Positions 8,098 to 16,848 of a stretch of DNA of 64,000 nt are shown in pieces (positions within the stretch are counted from its first letter, which is position 1; each line of letters opens with the position of its first letter). The notes under the pieces are model-generated. The model did not search any database and had not been told where the DNA came from. It saw only the letters and a list, made by a program, of their open reading frames with translations. A program made the translations under genes and the position numbers. Where the stretch lies: NCBI RefSeq assembly GCF_900129805.1, contig NZ_FQWY01000009.1, forward strand, positions 1-64,000, written 5' to 3'. Source of the DNA: Thermosyntropha lipolytica DSM 11003 (lineage in GTDB: Bacteria; Bacillota; Syntrophomonadia; Syntrophomonadales; Syntrophomonadaceae).

Positions 8098-10128
8098 TTA
8101 TAGTTTGAAAAACTCAACACTCTTAGCCATCACATCTGCTGTATCAGCCTGTTCTTCCGCCATTACCTCTAATTTATCCAAAATATGTATAACTTCATCT
8201 ACATGCTGATTTACAGTAGTAGTAGAAGCAGTTGTTTCTTCTACAGCAGCTGTTATTCCCTCAATATTTTTATTAGCTACCTCAAGCATTCCAGCTATCT
8301 CCTGCATTGAAGAAGTAAAACGGGAGGTTATATCTTCCACTACTTTCATATTTTTTACATACATTTCCCCAACCGCCACCATATCTGAATAATCATTTAT
8401 TACATTATTTTCAACAAAATCCAAAACTTCGCCAATATTTTCGGTAAGATTTTTAACTGCAGTATTTACGTCTGTTACCACTCTCTGAATCGATTCTGCA
8501 GTTATAGCTGAATGCTCAGCCAGTTTACGAACCTCAGCAGCTACTACCGCAAATCCTTTCCCCTGTTCTCCTGCCCGAGCAGCCTCGATAGCCGCATTAA
8601 GAGCCAATAAATTTGTCTGGGCGGCAATATCAGTTATACTATCTGCCATAGCTGATATTTCTTCTACCACACGGGCAGAGGCAATTGCTTGTCCTATAAC
8701 TTCCTGCTTTTCTTTATAAATACGACAGGCTTTTTCTTTAGCCTCTACTGCATTTAAACGCATAGTTTCAGCACTCATTTCCAGTTCTTTTATTCGCTCA
8801 AAGCCTGCCACAGCTTCTTCACTCAAAAACTGTGCCTTACGGTTTATATTATTCATCACATTATTAATTTCCATTATCGATGCACTAGCTTCCTGCATGC
8901 CAGCAGCAATATACCCAAGGGCATCCCCAATCTCTTTTCCTCTCTGTCCTATATCACGCACATAGTTAGTTATATTTCCCGCCATCTGACGACTGCTATC
9001 AGCAGCCCCCGCCATCTGTCTCAAAATATTTCCCAAACGGTCTCTTATATCACTAAAAGCTCTGGTCAATATACCAATTTCATCATTTCTCCTGCTATAC
9101 CCTCCTTCTCCTTTTTCGCGAAAATCACCCTGAGCCATACAAAATGCTAATTCAGAGACAGCCTTTATCATACCTGTTATACGTCCTATAGCCAAATATA
9201 AAACTCCAAGTATAACAATAAGTAAAAATCCAGAAATAAGTAGCAGCCTTTGTTTTAATACTATCACAGGATGCAATACCTCTCCTATCGGTGCAGTCAA
9301 AGCAACACTCCATGTACTTCCAGGTACAGGCTCGAAAGCCATTAGTTTCTTTTCTCCCCCGTACTCATATACAGCTACACCTGACTGCTTTTTAATCATT
9401 TGGCGTATTACTTCCGCAATACCCCTCATTTTTTCATTCTTCTCTGCAATTTGGGGAATATTCTCTTCGTTTAGAACCTTCGTAAAATCCTTATGGGCAA
9501 TCGTCTTTCCCGTTTGATCAACAGCAAAAGCATACCCCGTCCTACCATAGGCCATAGCACTTATCATTTCCGAAAACTTTTTTCCATCCACTAAAGCTAA
9601 AATAGCCCCGTTTTTTTGCCCACTTTTTTTGTCATAAATAGGAACTGAATAAACAAATATGACTCTCTTTTTTTCATCTACCAGACTGCTGGAAACTGAA
9701 ACCGGGTTTAAAGCAATAGCATGAAGTTCTTCATAATAATAATCAAGCAGGTCAGAATTATTTATGCTATACAATCTTCCTTTATCGTCAGACAAAACTA
9801 AATCCAAAAAATACAACTTATCTTTATTTCGCATAAACTCCTGGCGTAAAACATCTGCTTTCCGGGCAAAAGAAAACTCATTTGAGCCTACTACCTCATT
9901 GGCCGCCATCCCTTCTAGAACACACAAACGTGCATCATTGCGAGCACCTATGGTAGCAGCTGCCTGTTTGACTACTTTATACATAGATGTTTCTATTTCT
10001 TTTTGCACAATATAACTGGAAGTTTTAAGCGAAACTAATATAAGCAAAATACTGTTAAGCAAAAATATGCTACATATAATTGCCAGCAGCTTATTGCGCA
10101 AACTTCCTCTTCGCCCTTCATTACTCAT
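8098..10128 (-). CDS. Methyl-accepting chemotaxis protein with periplasmic Cache sensor
   Basis: This 676-residue chemoreceptor has a membrane segment near 15-35, an extracellular Cache-type sensor of about 250 residues, a second membrane segment near 300-322, a HAMP linker, and a long coiled signalling domain with the hairpin-tip motif [18 protein letters not shown]. The ATG at 10128 is preferred over the upstream reading-frame start because GGGAGGAGG lies just before it. It follows hpdA by about 50 bases in the same direction, so it is probably in the hpd operon and may steer the cell toward 4-hydroxyphenylacetate or a related acid. The ligand is inferred from position only. Confidence 0.93.
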   Translation of the reverse strand: MSNEGRRGSLRNKLLAIICSIFLLNSILLILVSLKTSSYIVQKEIETSMYKVVKQAAATIGARNDARLCVLEGMAANEVVGSNEFSFARKADVLRQEFMRNKDKLYFLDLVLSDDKGRLYSINNSDLLDYYYEELHAIALNPVSVSSSLVDEKKRVIFVYSVPIYDKKSGQKNGAILALVDGKKFSEMISAMAYGRTGYAFAVDQTGKTIAHKDFTKVLNEENIPQIAEKNEKMRGIAEVIRQMIKKQSGVAVYEYGGEKKLMAFEPVPGSTWSVALTAPIGEVLHPVIVLKQRLLLISGFLLIVILGVLYLAIGRITGMIKAVSELAFCMAQGDFREKGEGGYSRRNDEIGILTRAFSDIRDRLGNILRQMAGAADSSRQMAGNITNYVRDIGQRGKEIGDALGYIAAGMQEASASIMEINNVMNNINRKAQFLSEEAVAGFERIKELEMSAETMRLNAVEAKEKACRIYKEKQEVIGQAIASARVVEEISAMADSITDIAAQTNLLALNAAIEAARAGEQGKGFAVVAAEVRKLAEHSAITAESIQRVVTDVNTAVKNLTENIGEVLDFVENNVINDYSDMVAVGEMYVKNMKVVEDITSRFTSSMQEIAGMLEVANKNIEGITAAVEETTASTTTVNQHVDEVIHILDKLEVMAEEQADTADVMAKSVEFFKL

Positions 10129-10182
10129 AAAACTTCCTCCTCCCACAACTATATTGGGATAATATACGGATAATATAAGGGC

Positions 10183-11139
10183 CTAAAAACAGGTCTCATG
10201 CCCTATATAACAAGCTATGCGCGCTTCTAAAAATTGATCCTGAATCTCTTCCAGCTTTTCGCGAGGAGTAGCACTCTCATTCGCATATTTATAAACTAAC
10301 CCCAGCTGTTTCCATTTAGAATCTCCTAAACGATGAAAAGGAAGTATATTTATTTCAAAAAGCCCTAATTCTTTCATAAACCTTATAATCATATTTATAT
10401 TTTCTGCACTGTCATTATAACCTCTTATTACAGGCATTCGCAAAACTAGTCTCCCTTGCCATCCCGATTCGGTAAGAGCTCTTATATTGTGTAAAATAAG
10501 TTTATTACTTACCCCTGTCTTAGCACGGTGCTGTTCATCATCCATATGTTTTACATCTATAAAAGCAAAATCTATATAACGAAAAGCTCGCAAAAATATT
10601 CCTGTATCCACATAAGCACTAGTTTCAATAGCTGTATGAATATATTTGTCTTTGCAAAGCATTAGCATTTCTTGCAAAAACTCGTGCTGAACCAAAGGTT
10701 CACCTCCGCTAAAAGTTACTCCACCTCCTGATCCCCAATATTGTCGATCTCTGTCTAAAATGTAGATTAAATCATCTACAGACATCCACTTGCCAACTAT
10801 CCTTATAGCTTCATAAGGACAGGCAGCAGCACATAAAAATTCATCACAGTTAAGACATAAATTGCGTTCAAAATAAAGAAGGTTTTCCCCCTGAGGACTA
10901 ACTTTTATCGCATCATGCGGGCAGGCATCAATACAATACATGCAATTATAACTATCGTGTTTGCACTTGATGTTACTAAACATAACCTGTTTTTTAACCA
11001 GCAAACCCTCGGGGTTGGCACACCACTCACAGCGTAATGGACACCCGCTCATAAATATAAGTGTCCTACATCCAGGTCCGTCATGAACTGAATAGCTCTG
11101 AATATCAAAAATTAAACCTTTTTTACCCTCTCTATTCAT
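10183..11139 (-). CDS. hpdA: Glycyl-radical enzyme activase for 4-hydroxyphenylacetate decarboxylase
   Basis: This 318-residue radical-SAM activase cleaves S-adenosylmethionine to place the glycyl radical on HpdB. The radical-SAM motif CPLRCEWC follows GPGCRTLIFMSG. A ferredoxin-like insert with two further cysteine clusters (CMYCIDACPHDAI and CLNCDEFLCAAACPYEAI) is typical of activases for dehydratase/decarboxylase-type glycyl-radical enzymes, not pyruvate formate-lyase. GGGVTFSGGEPLVQ is also characteristic. The ATG at 11139 has AGGAG 9 bases upstream. It is separated from hpdB and hpdC by an MFS gene and a terminator-like hairpin, unlike the contiguous hpdBCA of Clostridioides difficile. 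Confidence 0.92.
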   Translation of the reverse strand: MNREGKKGLIFDIQSYSVHDGPGCRTLIFMSGCPLRCEWCANPEGLLVKKQVMFSNIKCKHDSYNCMYCIDACPHDAIKVSPQGENLLYFERNLCLNCDEFLCAAACPYEAIRIVGKWMSVDDLIYILDRDRQYWGSGGGVTFSGGEPLVQHEFLQEMLMLCKDKYIHTAIETSAYVDTGIFLRAFRYIDFAFIDVKHMDDEQHRAKTGVSNKLILHNIRALTESGWQGRLVLRMPVIRGYNDSAENINMIIRFMKELGLFEINILPFHRLGDSKWKQLGLVYKYANESATPREKLEEIQDQFLEARIACYIGHETCF

Positions 11140-11185
11140 AAATATCAACTCCTATTTAATTGATTTGGGAGCAAATCAATTAGAA

Positions 11186-11236
11186 AAAATTCCGGTCAGG
11201 GCAGAGAACTATATGAAAAAATTCTGTCCCTGACCG
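11186..11236 (-). terminator. Terminator-like hairpin between the MFS gene and hpdA
   Basis: On the minus strand CGGTCAGGGACAGAA pairs with TTCTCTGCCCTGACCG across a short loop, followed by GGAATTTTTTC. This is a good intrinsic terminator inside an apparent operon. A second hairpin, AATTGATTTG-ggag-CAAATCAATT (11158-11181), lies just before the hpdA ribosome site. Confidence 0.65.
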
Positions 11237-11244
11237 CATGTTGT

Positions 11245-11277
11245 GGGATGAGGTTAAAAATTGGGGGATGAGGTTAA
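11245..11277. repeat. Tandem 13-base direct repeat after the MFS gene
   Basis: GGGATGAGGTTAA occurs at 11245-11257 and 11265-11277, 20 bases apart, directly downstream of the MFS stop codon. The role is unknown. Confidence 0.55.
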
Positions 11278-11286
11278 CAAATTAAT

Positions 11287-12588
11287 TTAACTTGTATGAA
11301 GTGAAGCTGTACTATCAACGCACACCGGTGGTTCTGCTTTAAGAGGTAATGAAGCAGCAACAACTGCAGAAACCAAGAAAGCACCGGTAGCAAACAATAT
11401 TGAATTCATATAACTTCCTGATATATCAAAAAGATAAGCTCCCATGTAAACTCCTACAGCCGGCCCAATTCCCATTACGATCAGAGTTGCCAATCCCCAT
11501 ATTTTACCTAAAGACTGCCGGCCATAAACTGAGCCTGCATAACCTGCAACTCCACCTGGCTCAATAGCCCAGTAAACTGCGAACAGAATACAGGCCAAAA
11601 CTCCAAATAAATAACTAACCTTCGTAAGCAAGAGGCAGATACAGGCCAGTACGCCAACTGAAGGAGCAAATATCAGCATAACTTTACGCCCCTGGCTTTC
11701 AACAGCATATCTTGCCACTACTTTATCAGCTACTTTTCCCATCAAAGGCATGGTAAATATACCAGCTATACCTATTATCACATAAAGATTGGTTGCACTA
11801 GCCAAGGAAAGATTAACATCATTAGTCCAGTAGTTAACAACCTGGGTCCAAATTAAAAATTCGGCCAGCATACTAGTAAGAAAAGCAATTATAGCACCCC
11901 ATATAGCATATCTTTTAAAGGCATCTCCCAAATTCCATATGTATTCCTGTGGCTTAGGCCCACTTCCAGCCGGAGCTTTAACCAGCCCAAAAGGCTCCAA
12001 ACCATAATCTTCTGGATTTTTTCGAGCTAGTAAAGCTGCCATAGCCAAAGCTACAAAGACCACCACGGCCAATCCTTTCATAGCATGTTGCCAATTCATA
12101 GTAAGCAAAATCTGTTTTACCCCTAAACTCAATACCACCTGAGCAATAGGAGCCCCCATGAAGGCTATTCCCCACATACTGGCATAAGTGTTTCCTACAT
12201 ACCATTTACGTACGGAAACAGTTGAGGAAACCCACAACATCCCTGTACCTATACCAGCAAACAAGGCATAGGGAATAAGATATTCCAGATAAGTTGTAGC
12301 ATTACTCGTAATATAAAACCCTAAAGCTGCACAAACCGCACCTATAGCATATGCGGGTCTGGTCCCCCAGCGGTCAATTATCATACCACTGAAAAAAGCA
12401 GTTATGGCATATACACTCATCATTAAAGAATACCCCAGTGACAACTGGGTTACACTCCAGCCCATACTTTCCGACATAGGTCTTAATAAAACAGAAAAGG
12501 TTGCTCTATATCCAAAGAGGCAAAAAACCGCCAACCAGGAAGCTGCTACTACCATTCTACCCATGCTCACTTTACGCGCTTCATCCAT
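11287..12588 (-). CDS. MFS carrier in the hpd operon, candidate 4-hydroxyphenylacetate transporter
   Basis: This 433-residue protein has about 12 membrane segments. DRWGTRP after the second segment is the MFS loop motif (G-x3-D-R/K-x-G-x-R). The N-terminal layout (one long family-wide domain, no fused parts) resembles the oxalate/formate antiporter branch. The ATG follows GGGGAGGAACTGAGT. It is placed between hpdC and hpdA, so uptake of 4-hydroxyphenylacetate, or its exchange for p-cresol or another acid, is the likely role. A decarboxylating enzyme coupled to an antiporter can conserve energy, but no sequence motif proves the substrate. Confidence 0.85.
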   Translation of the reverse strand: MDEARKVSMGRMVVAASWLAVFCLFGYRATFSVLLRPMSESMGWSVTQLSLGYSLMMSVYAITAFFSGMIIDRWGTRPAYAIGAVCAALGFYITSNATTYLEYLIPYALFAGIGTGMLWVSSTVSVRKWYVGNTYASMWGIAFMGAPIAQVVLSLGVKQILLTMNWQHAMKGLAVVVFVALAMAALLARKNPEDYGLEPFGLVKAPAGSGPKPQEYIWNLGDAFKRYAIWGAIIAFLTSMLAEFLIWTQVVNYWTNDVNLSLASATNLYVIIGIAGIFTMPLMGKVADKVVARYAVESQGRKVMLIFAPSVGVLACICLLLTKVSYLFGVLACILFAVYWAIEPGGVAGYAGSVYGRQSLGKIWGLATLIVMGIGPAVGVYMGAYLFDISGSYMNSILFATGAFLVSAVVAASLPLKAEPPVCVDSTASLHTS

Positions 12589-12637
12589 ACTCAGTTCCTC
12601 CCCTTAAGGTATTTACCTTCGTAAAACCAGTATTTTC

Positions 12638-12673
12638 ACGAAAAGGGTGCCGTCCAAAGTGCACCCTTTTCGT
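12638..12673 (-). other. Intercistronic hairpin between hpdC and the MFS gene
   Basis: A perfect 13-bp stem ACGAAAAGGGTGC / GCACCCTTTTCGT with a 10-base loop. No T run follows on the minus strand, so in the operon RNA it is more likely a stabiliser or processing site for the hpdBC message than a terminator. Confidence 0.6.
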
Positions 12674-12682
12674 TTAAAAAGC

Positions 12683-12955
12683 TTAATTTTGGCACTTTAT
12701 TTGATATGCTTCACAGGTAACCGCAATATTTTCACCAAAAGACCAATAATCGTCTTTAAATCCTTTACAGGTTCCAATATCATCCTTATCCACATTTATA
12801 AAATTGCTGCAATTTTTGCATTTAGGCAACATTTCGAATTTCTCGCAAGGTTCCCCATCGATAAAAATAAGTTCATTCTTCACTCTGCAGATGCCTTTAG
12901 CTACATCAACGGGCGCAAAATTACGACAATCATTATGTTTAATTCCATTAGCCAT
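12683..12955 (-). CDS. hpdC: 4-hydroxyphenylacetate decarboxylase small subunit (two Fe-S clusters)
   Basis: This 90-residue protein carries the paired ligand sets of the HPAD small subunit: His7, Cys10, Cys23, Cys37 for one [4Fe-4S] cluster and Cys46, Cys49, Cys63, Cys81 for the other. MPKCKNC and GICR are near-identical to the C. scatologenes subunit as I recall it. The subunit is found only with 4-hydroxyphenylacetate decarboxylases, where it supports assembly and regulates the radical state. It starts 5 bases after the hpdB stop, with GGAGTG overlapping the end of hpdB, so translation is coupled. This subunit is the strongest reason to call the neighbour HPAD rather than another glycyl-radical decarboxylase. 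Confidence 0.92.
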   Translation of the reverse strand: MANGIKHNDCRNFAPVDVAKGICRVKNELIFIDGEPCEKFEMLPKCKNCSNFINVDKDDIGTCKGFKDDYWSFGENIAVTCEAYQIKCQN

Positions 12956-12960
12956 TTAAA

Positions 12961-15684
12961 TCACACTCCTTCATATTCAGTACGTGCTATTACTTCATCC
13001 TGAATCGGTTTTCCTATTTCGACCCAGTATTGAGTAAATCCAGCCACACGTACCATTAAATCACGATAATTTTGCGGATTTTTCTGGGCATCTTTCAGAA
13101 TTTTGGAATCAACGATATTATACTGGATATGGAACCCGCCCTTACGCATATAAGCACGGGTAAGATCCAAAAGTTTACGTGCTCCCTCTTCACCTTTGAT
13201 GGCACTCGGATGTATCTTCAAATTCATTTGCGAATTCTGCGATTTGCTATGATCCCAAACCGTCGCAGAATTAAACAAAGCATAAGGCCCACTGCGATCA
13301 GTTCCCGGATAAGCCGACATTGATCCATCAGCATATGTGGTTCCTGCCAGCCTGCCATCAGCAGAAGCTAAAGTAGCTGCCCCCTGAGGAGCATGGGTAG
13401 ATACAGAAATCTGACAAGCATAAAGAGGTTTGCCATATAAGGATTCATAACGGCGGCACATAGCGCAGAACCAATCCTCATATTCTTTCAGTATCGAATC
13501 AACATAAGGATCATCATTACCGTACTTGGGAGCCAGCAGACAATCGCTGTAGATGCGGTCATATTTATCCCCATCCGGGCGTTTTTCCTGTTCAGCCAAC
13601 GAAAAGCTTCCTACTTCCGCTGCTGTCTTAAACCCAAAGTTATTAAGCAGAGCATCTCGCAATTCATCAAGGGTATACTTCTTTTCGTCATAAACTAACT
13701 TCTTGATGGCAGCCAGGGAATTAATCTGATTTATAGTTCCACAGCTTTCTACATTAAATGTGGCATTGTATCTATATCCCATATTGCCAATATGATGTCC
13801 TTTAGTTAAACAATCAGGTTTAAGCAAGGAATTAAATATAGCCATATTATTCTTACGCCAAATATCATGCTGAATGTTGTTACATTTGGCTAAGCAGTCA
13901 ACCGTCATTTCATAATATTCTTTAAATGTTTCCCACAGCTCTTCATAGGTTTCCAGCTTGCGATTATGCGGCGGATAAACCTGTATTCCTGTTCTGTGAT
14001 CATAACCATTAAAAAGCACACATTCCAAAACCTTGGGGTTGGCAATAAAGTGTACTCCGACACTGGTAGGTTGTCCTGCTCCGCCAGGAATTTCGTATTT
14101 CTTACCATTAAGAGTTAAGGGCATCCAAGCACAAGGCGAGGTTTCCAGACATCCACCAATAGCCCAGGCTCTGGCCTCTTCTACTGTCATTCCTTCAGCC
14201 TGATACTGGTCAAGTATAAACTGTAAACCTCCTTGGAAATTCATCCAAGCCGGATAACCAGTTCCCGTCTTATTGCATTCAATAGCCTTAAGCAGAAACT
14301 CTTCAGGTAATTTTTCATCATAAAGTACAGATAAAGTAGGCTGTGGAGTTTGATTGCGCATAGCAGCTTCCAGAATAAGCATTTCTAGACGATTGGTTGC
14401 CGGCTTGCCATCACGGGTAAGACCGCCCAAACTAAGATTATTAAAGGTATTACCAGAAAGAACTCCGCCTACTACTCCCATAGAGGCAAAACAATCAATG
14501 AGAGTCATTTTCATACGATGGCATTCTAAAAGTTCAATAACTTCTTCTTCTGTTATACGTCCGGCTTCCATATCCTGTTCAAACCACGGATATAAAACCT
14601 GCCCTAATCTTCCCGGGGACATTCCAGAAATAGCATCCTCATTAAGAACAGCAATATGAATAGTATAAGCCAGTTGCAAAGCTTCCCGGAAAGTTCTGGG
14701 CTGGTTATGGGCAATCCATTCCAGGCACTCAGCAATTTCTTCATATTCTTTTTTCTGCTTTGCTTCTTCGGTTATAGAAGCTAGTCTTCTAGCTTCGGCG
14801 GCATAGTTCAGTATCCAAGCCTGTATCCCCTCCAATACCAGTTTGGCCGCTTCATAGAAATAGAGCCGGTCCATTCCAATAATACCGTCTCCATCCGCTT
14901 TTCCAGCTACTCTCTTCTTCCCTTCTTCACACATTTCAATCAGCTTATCAAAACCATACTGCAGGGGATAGTAATAATTTATTACTTCACGGCCTTGAGG
15001 CAGAGTGTAACCAGAGTCAAACATGCAAATAACTGATTTCATTATATTTTCCTTGAGCTGATATTCCGGAACCATTTTTTCGTATTTTTGCCCTAAATCA
15101 TCAACCGAACGTCCTACCCAGGCTTTAGCCAGTTTTACCAAAGCCGGAACCTCTTCTTTGCGAATCCCAAATTTACCCGCAATAGAAACCACATTACCAA
15201 AACTCTGGGTTACATTACCGCCTCCCGTTCCAAATTTGGAAACCTCATCAGCACTAGTACGTCCAGCAGAAAGCGCAGACTGATAAAGTTCATCTTCTTT
15301 GGCCATAAAATAACCTTCCGACAACCAAGGCATAGGGAAAGATCCCCTATAATAATGAGCTTTTCCCATCACTAGAAGTTCGCCCGGGAATATAGTAGGA
15401 GTCAAATGAGAAAAAGCATGTTTTAAGGCCGCAGCCCTGCGTACAACCGGAATTTCCCCTTCCAGTTCATCATATTTGCGCGTATACCAATAAGGAAATT
15501 CTACAGTTGCCGAAGACAAAGTTTGGAAATAAAGTTCTTTCAATTTTTTTACTCTTTCACAGGGCTCCTTCTTTACTTCTCGGTCTACCATTTCCTCAGG
15601 AGCTTTACCTCCATACTGGAAACTTATGGGCATCCCTTTTTCGGCCAAAATCTCCTCTAACTTTACTTTCCGGTTAGCAGCCAC
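12961..15684 (-). CDS. hpdB: 4-hydroxyphenylacetate decarboxylase large subunit, glycyl-radical enzyme
   Basis: This 907-residue glycyl-radical enzyme decarboxylates 4-hydroxyphenylacetate to p-cresol. Catalytic Cys512 and Glu514 lie in GGCLETSPC; His545 in VGVHF, Glu646 in FNVESCG and the radical Gly882 in RVAGFTQYW complete the site. These match the reported C. scatologenes residues C503, E505, H536, E637 and G873 at a constant offset of nine. Glu646/His545, which address the phenol hydroxyl, favour HPAD over phenylacetate or indoleacetate decarboxylases. The GTG start follows GGGAGGT by about 8 bases. It leads an operon with hpdC, an MFS carrier, hpdA and a chemoreceptor. I see no convincing promoter in the 258 bases upstream. 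Confidence 0.93.
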   Translation of the reverse strand: MAANRKVKLEEILAEKGMPISFQYGGKAPEEMVDREVKKEPCERVKKLKELYFQTLSSATVEFPYWYTRKYDELEGEIPVVRRAAALKHAFSHLTPTIFPGELLVMGKAHYYRGSFPMPWLSEGYFMAKEDELYQSALSAGRTSADEVSKFGTGGGNVTQSFGNVVSIAGKFGIRKEEVPALVKLAKAWVGRSVDDLGQKYEKMVPEYQLKENIMKSVICMFDSGYTLPQGREVINYYYPLQYGFDKLIEMCEEGKKRVAGKADGDGIIGMDRLYFYEAAKLVLEGIQAWILNYAAEARRLASITEEAKQKKEYEEIAECLEWIAHNQPRTFREALQLAYTIHIAVLNEDAISGMSPGRLGQVLYPWFEQDMEAGRITEEEVIELLECHRMKMTLIDCFASMGVVGGVLSGNTFNNLSLGGLTRDGKPATNRLEMLILEAAMRNQTPQPTLSVLYDEKLPEEFLLKAIECNKTGTGYPAWMNFQGGLQFILDQYQAEGMTVEEARAWAIGGCLETSPCAWMPLTLNGKKYEIPGGAGQPTSVGVHFIANPKVLECVLFNGYDHRTGIQVYPPHNRKLETYEELWETFKEYYEMTVDCLAKCNNIQHDIWRKNNMAIFNSLLKPDCLTKGHHIGNMGYRYNATFNVESCGTINQINSLAAIKKLVYDEKKYTLDELRDALLNNFGFKTAAEVGSFSLAEQEKRPDGDKYDRIYSDCLLAPKYGNDDPYVDSILKEYEDWFCAMCRRYESLYGKPLYACQISVSTHAPQGAATLASADGRLAGTTYADGSMSAYPGTDRSGPYALFNSATVWDHSKSQNSQMNLKIHPSAIKGEEGARKLLDLTRAYMRKGGFHIQYNIVDSKILKDAQKNPQNYRDLMVRVAGFTQYWVEIGKPIQDEVIARTEYEGV

Positions 15685-15863
15685 CTAAAATTACCTCCCT
15701 TTCACTTTTTTCGCTTTTGATAAAATGCTGTTTGCAAAGTAAGTTTGACCTTAACACCCCCTTATTGTCTGCTATTTAGTCGTTTTCCCTTTTCACTTTA
15801 AACTTTATTACTAATAACACTGAAACAACATTGACCCTCAGAACTATAAAAGGCCTATTTTAA

Positions 15864-15904
15864 CCAAAAAAAATCCCGGGAAAAAGCTGAATATATTTCC
15901 CGGG
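15864..15904 (-). terminator. Terminator after the receiver-HD gene
   Basis: Minus-strand stem CCCGGGAAA / TTTCCCGGG with a 12-base loop, followed by ATTTTTTTT. It separates the sensory genes from hpdB, so hpdB must have its own promoter in 15685-15863. Confidence 0.85.
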
Positions 15905-15942
15905 TATTAAAAAAGTCTTATTCATCTCCCTAAACCTACTTT

Positions 15943-16848
15943 TTAATTTATGCCTAAATTTTCCCAGAATTCTTCATCTTCTAAAACCTGCAACAATGCA
16001 TTATAAGTATTTTCATCAAAGGCTCCTTCTTTAACCTTTTGGCCCAAAATATCAAGCGTTCTTTTTTTGTCTTTTTCTTTACCTAATAAATTTAAATATT
16101 CATCAACCAGTATAAGTATTTTAAGTTCAGTTGTAAAACTTTCCCTTTTAATCTTTTCCGGAAATCCTGTTCCATTCATCCTTTCATGGTGGCTGTATAT
16201 AAAAGGATAAATTTCATTCAGCATACTAAGTGTTTTTAAAATTTCTACACCTTTTTCAGGATGTTCTTTCCCCCTTTCTACCAATTTACCAACATCATGT
16301 AAATATGCTCCATCAAGCAATACCTCAATTTTCTCACGGCTTAGGTTTAAAAGTAGGGCTATTTTTTCACAATAGTAAGCTGTTTTTAGCGCATGATTAT
16401 ACAAATCTTCATTATGAAATTTAATTAGTTCTAAAAAACTCATCACTACTGCTCTTCTCGTCTCAAAATACCGGCAGTTTTCCCTCCTGCGCAAGAAAGA
16501 ACTTATCATACTTTTTAATTCATTATAATTTACAGGTTTAGTTATAAAGGCATCAGCTCCTACATCAAAAGCCCTTATCCTGTCTTCCACCGCATCCAGA
16601 ACAGTAAGCATTATAACTGGTATGGGAAAAGTATGGGCATCTTCTTTCAATTTTTTACAAACTTCAAAACCATTCATGCCTGGCAGCATTACATCGAGAA
16701 GGACAATATCAGGTTTATACTTTAACGCAAATTCATAAACCCCCGTCCCTACAAAAAGCTTGTATACCTGATGACCCCAAGCTTTGAAAACATCTTCCAT
16801 TACTTCACAACTAAGAGCGTTATCATCAACTAAAAGTATTTTGGCCAT
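15943..16848 (-). CDS. Response regulator with receiver and HD-GYP-like output domain
   Basis: This protein of about 301 residues starts with a receiver domain (LLVDDNALS acidic pair; phosphorylatable Asp in LLDVMLPGMNG; switch Lys in ITKPVN). It ends with an HD domain holding YLHDVGK and HHERMNGTGFP, the pattern of HD-GYP cyclic-di-GMP phosphodiesterases with Phe in place of the GYP Tyr. The ATG at 16848 has GGAG 9 bases upstream and overlaps the end of the kinase gene by about 23 bases, so the two are translated together. It is the likely partner of that kinase. Output may be cyclic-di-GMP breakdown rather than DNA binding. Confidence 0.9.
   Translation of the reverse strand: MAKILLVDDNALSCEVMEDVFKAWGHQVYKLFVGTGVYEFALKYKPDIVLLDVMLPGMNGFEVCKKLKEDAHTFPIPVIMLTVLDAVEDRIRAFDVGADAFITKPVNYNELKSMISSFLRRRENCRYFETRRAVVMSFLELIKFHNEDLYNHALKTAYYCEKIALLLNLSREKIEVLLDGAYLHDVGKLVERGKEHPEKGVEILKTLSMLNEIYPFIYSHHERMNGTGFPEKIKRESFTTELKILILVDEYLNLLGKEKDKKRTLDILGQKVKEGAFDENTYNALLQVLEDEEFWENLGIN

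Noticed and set aside
12961-15684. Reading the glycyl-radical enzyme as pyruvate formate-lyase, choline lyase or glycerol dehydratase
   Set aside because: PFL has adjacent cysteines at the active site. Here CLE, the HPAD-type His and Glu, and above all the HpdC subunit point to 4-hydroxyphenylacetate decarboxylase.
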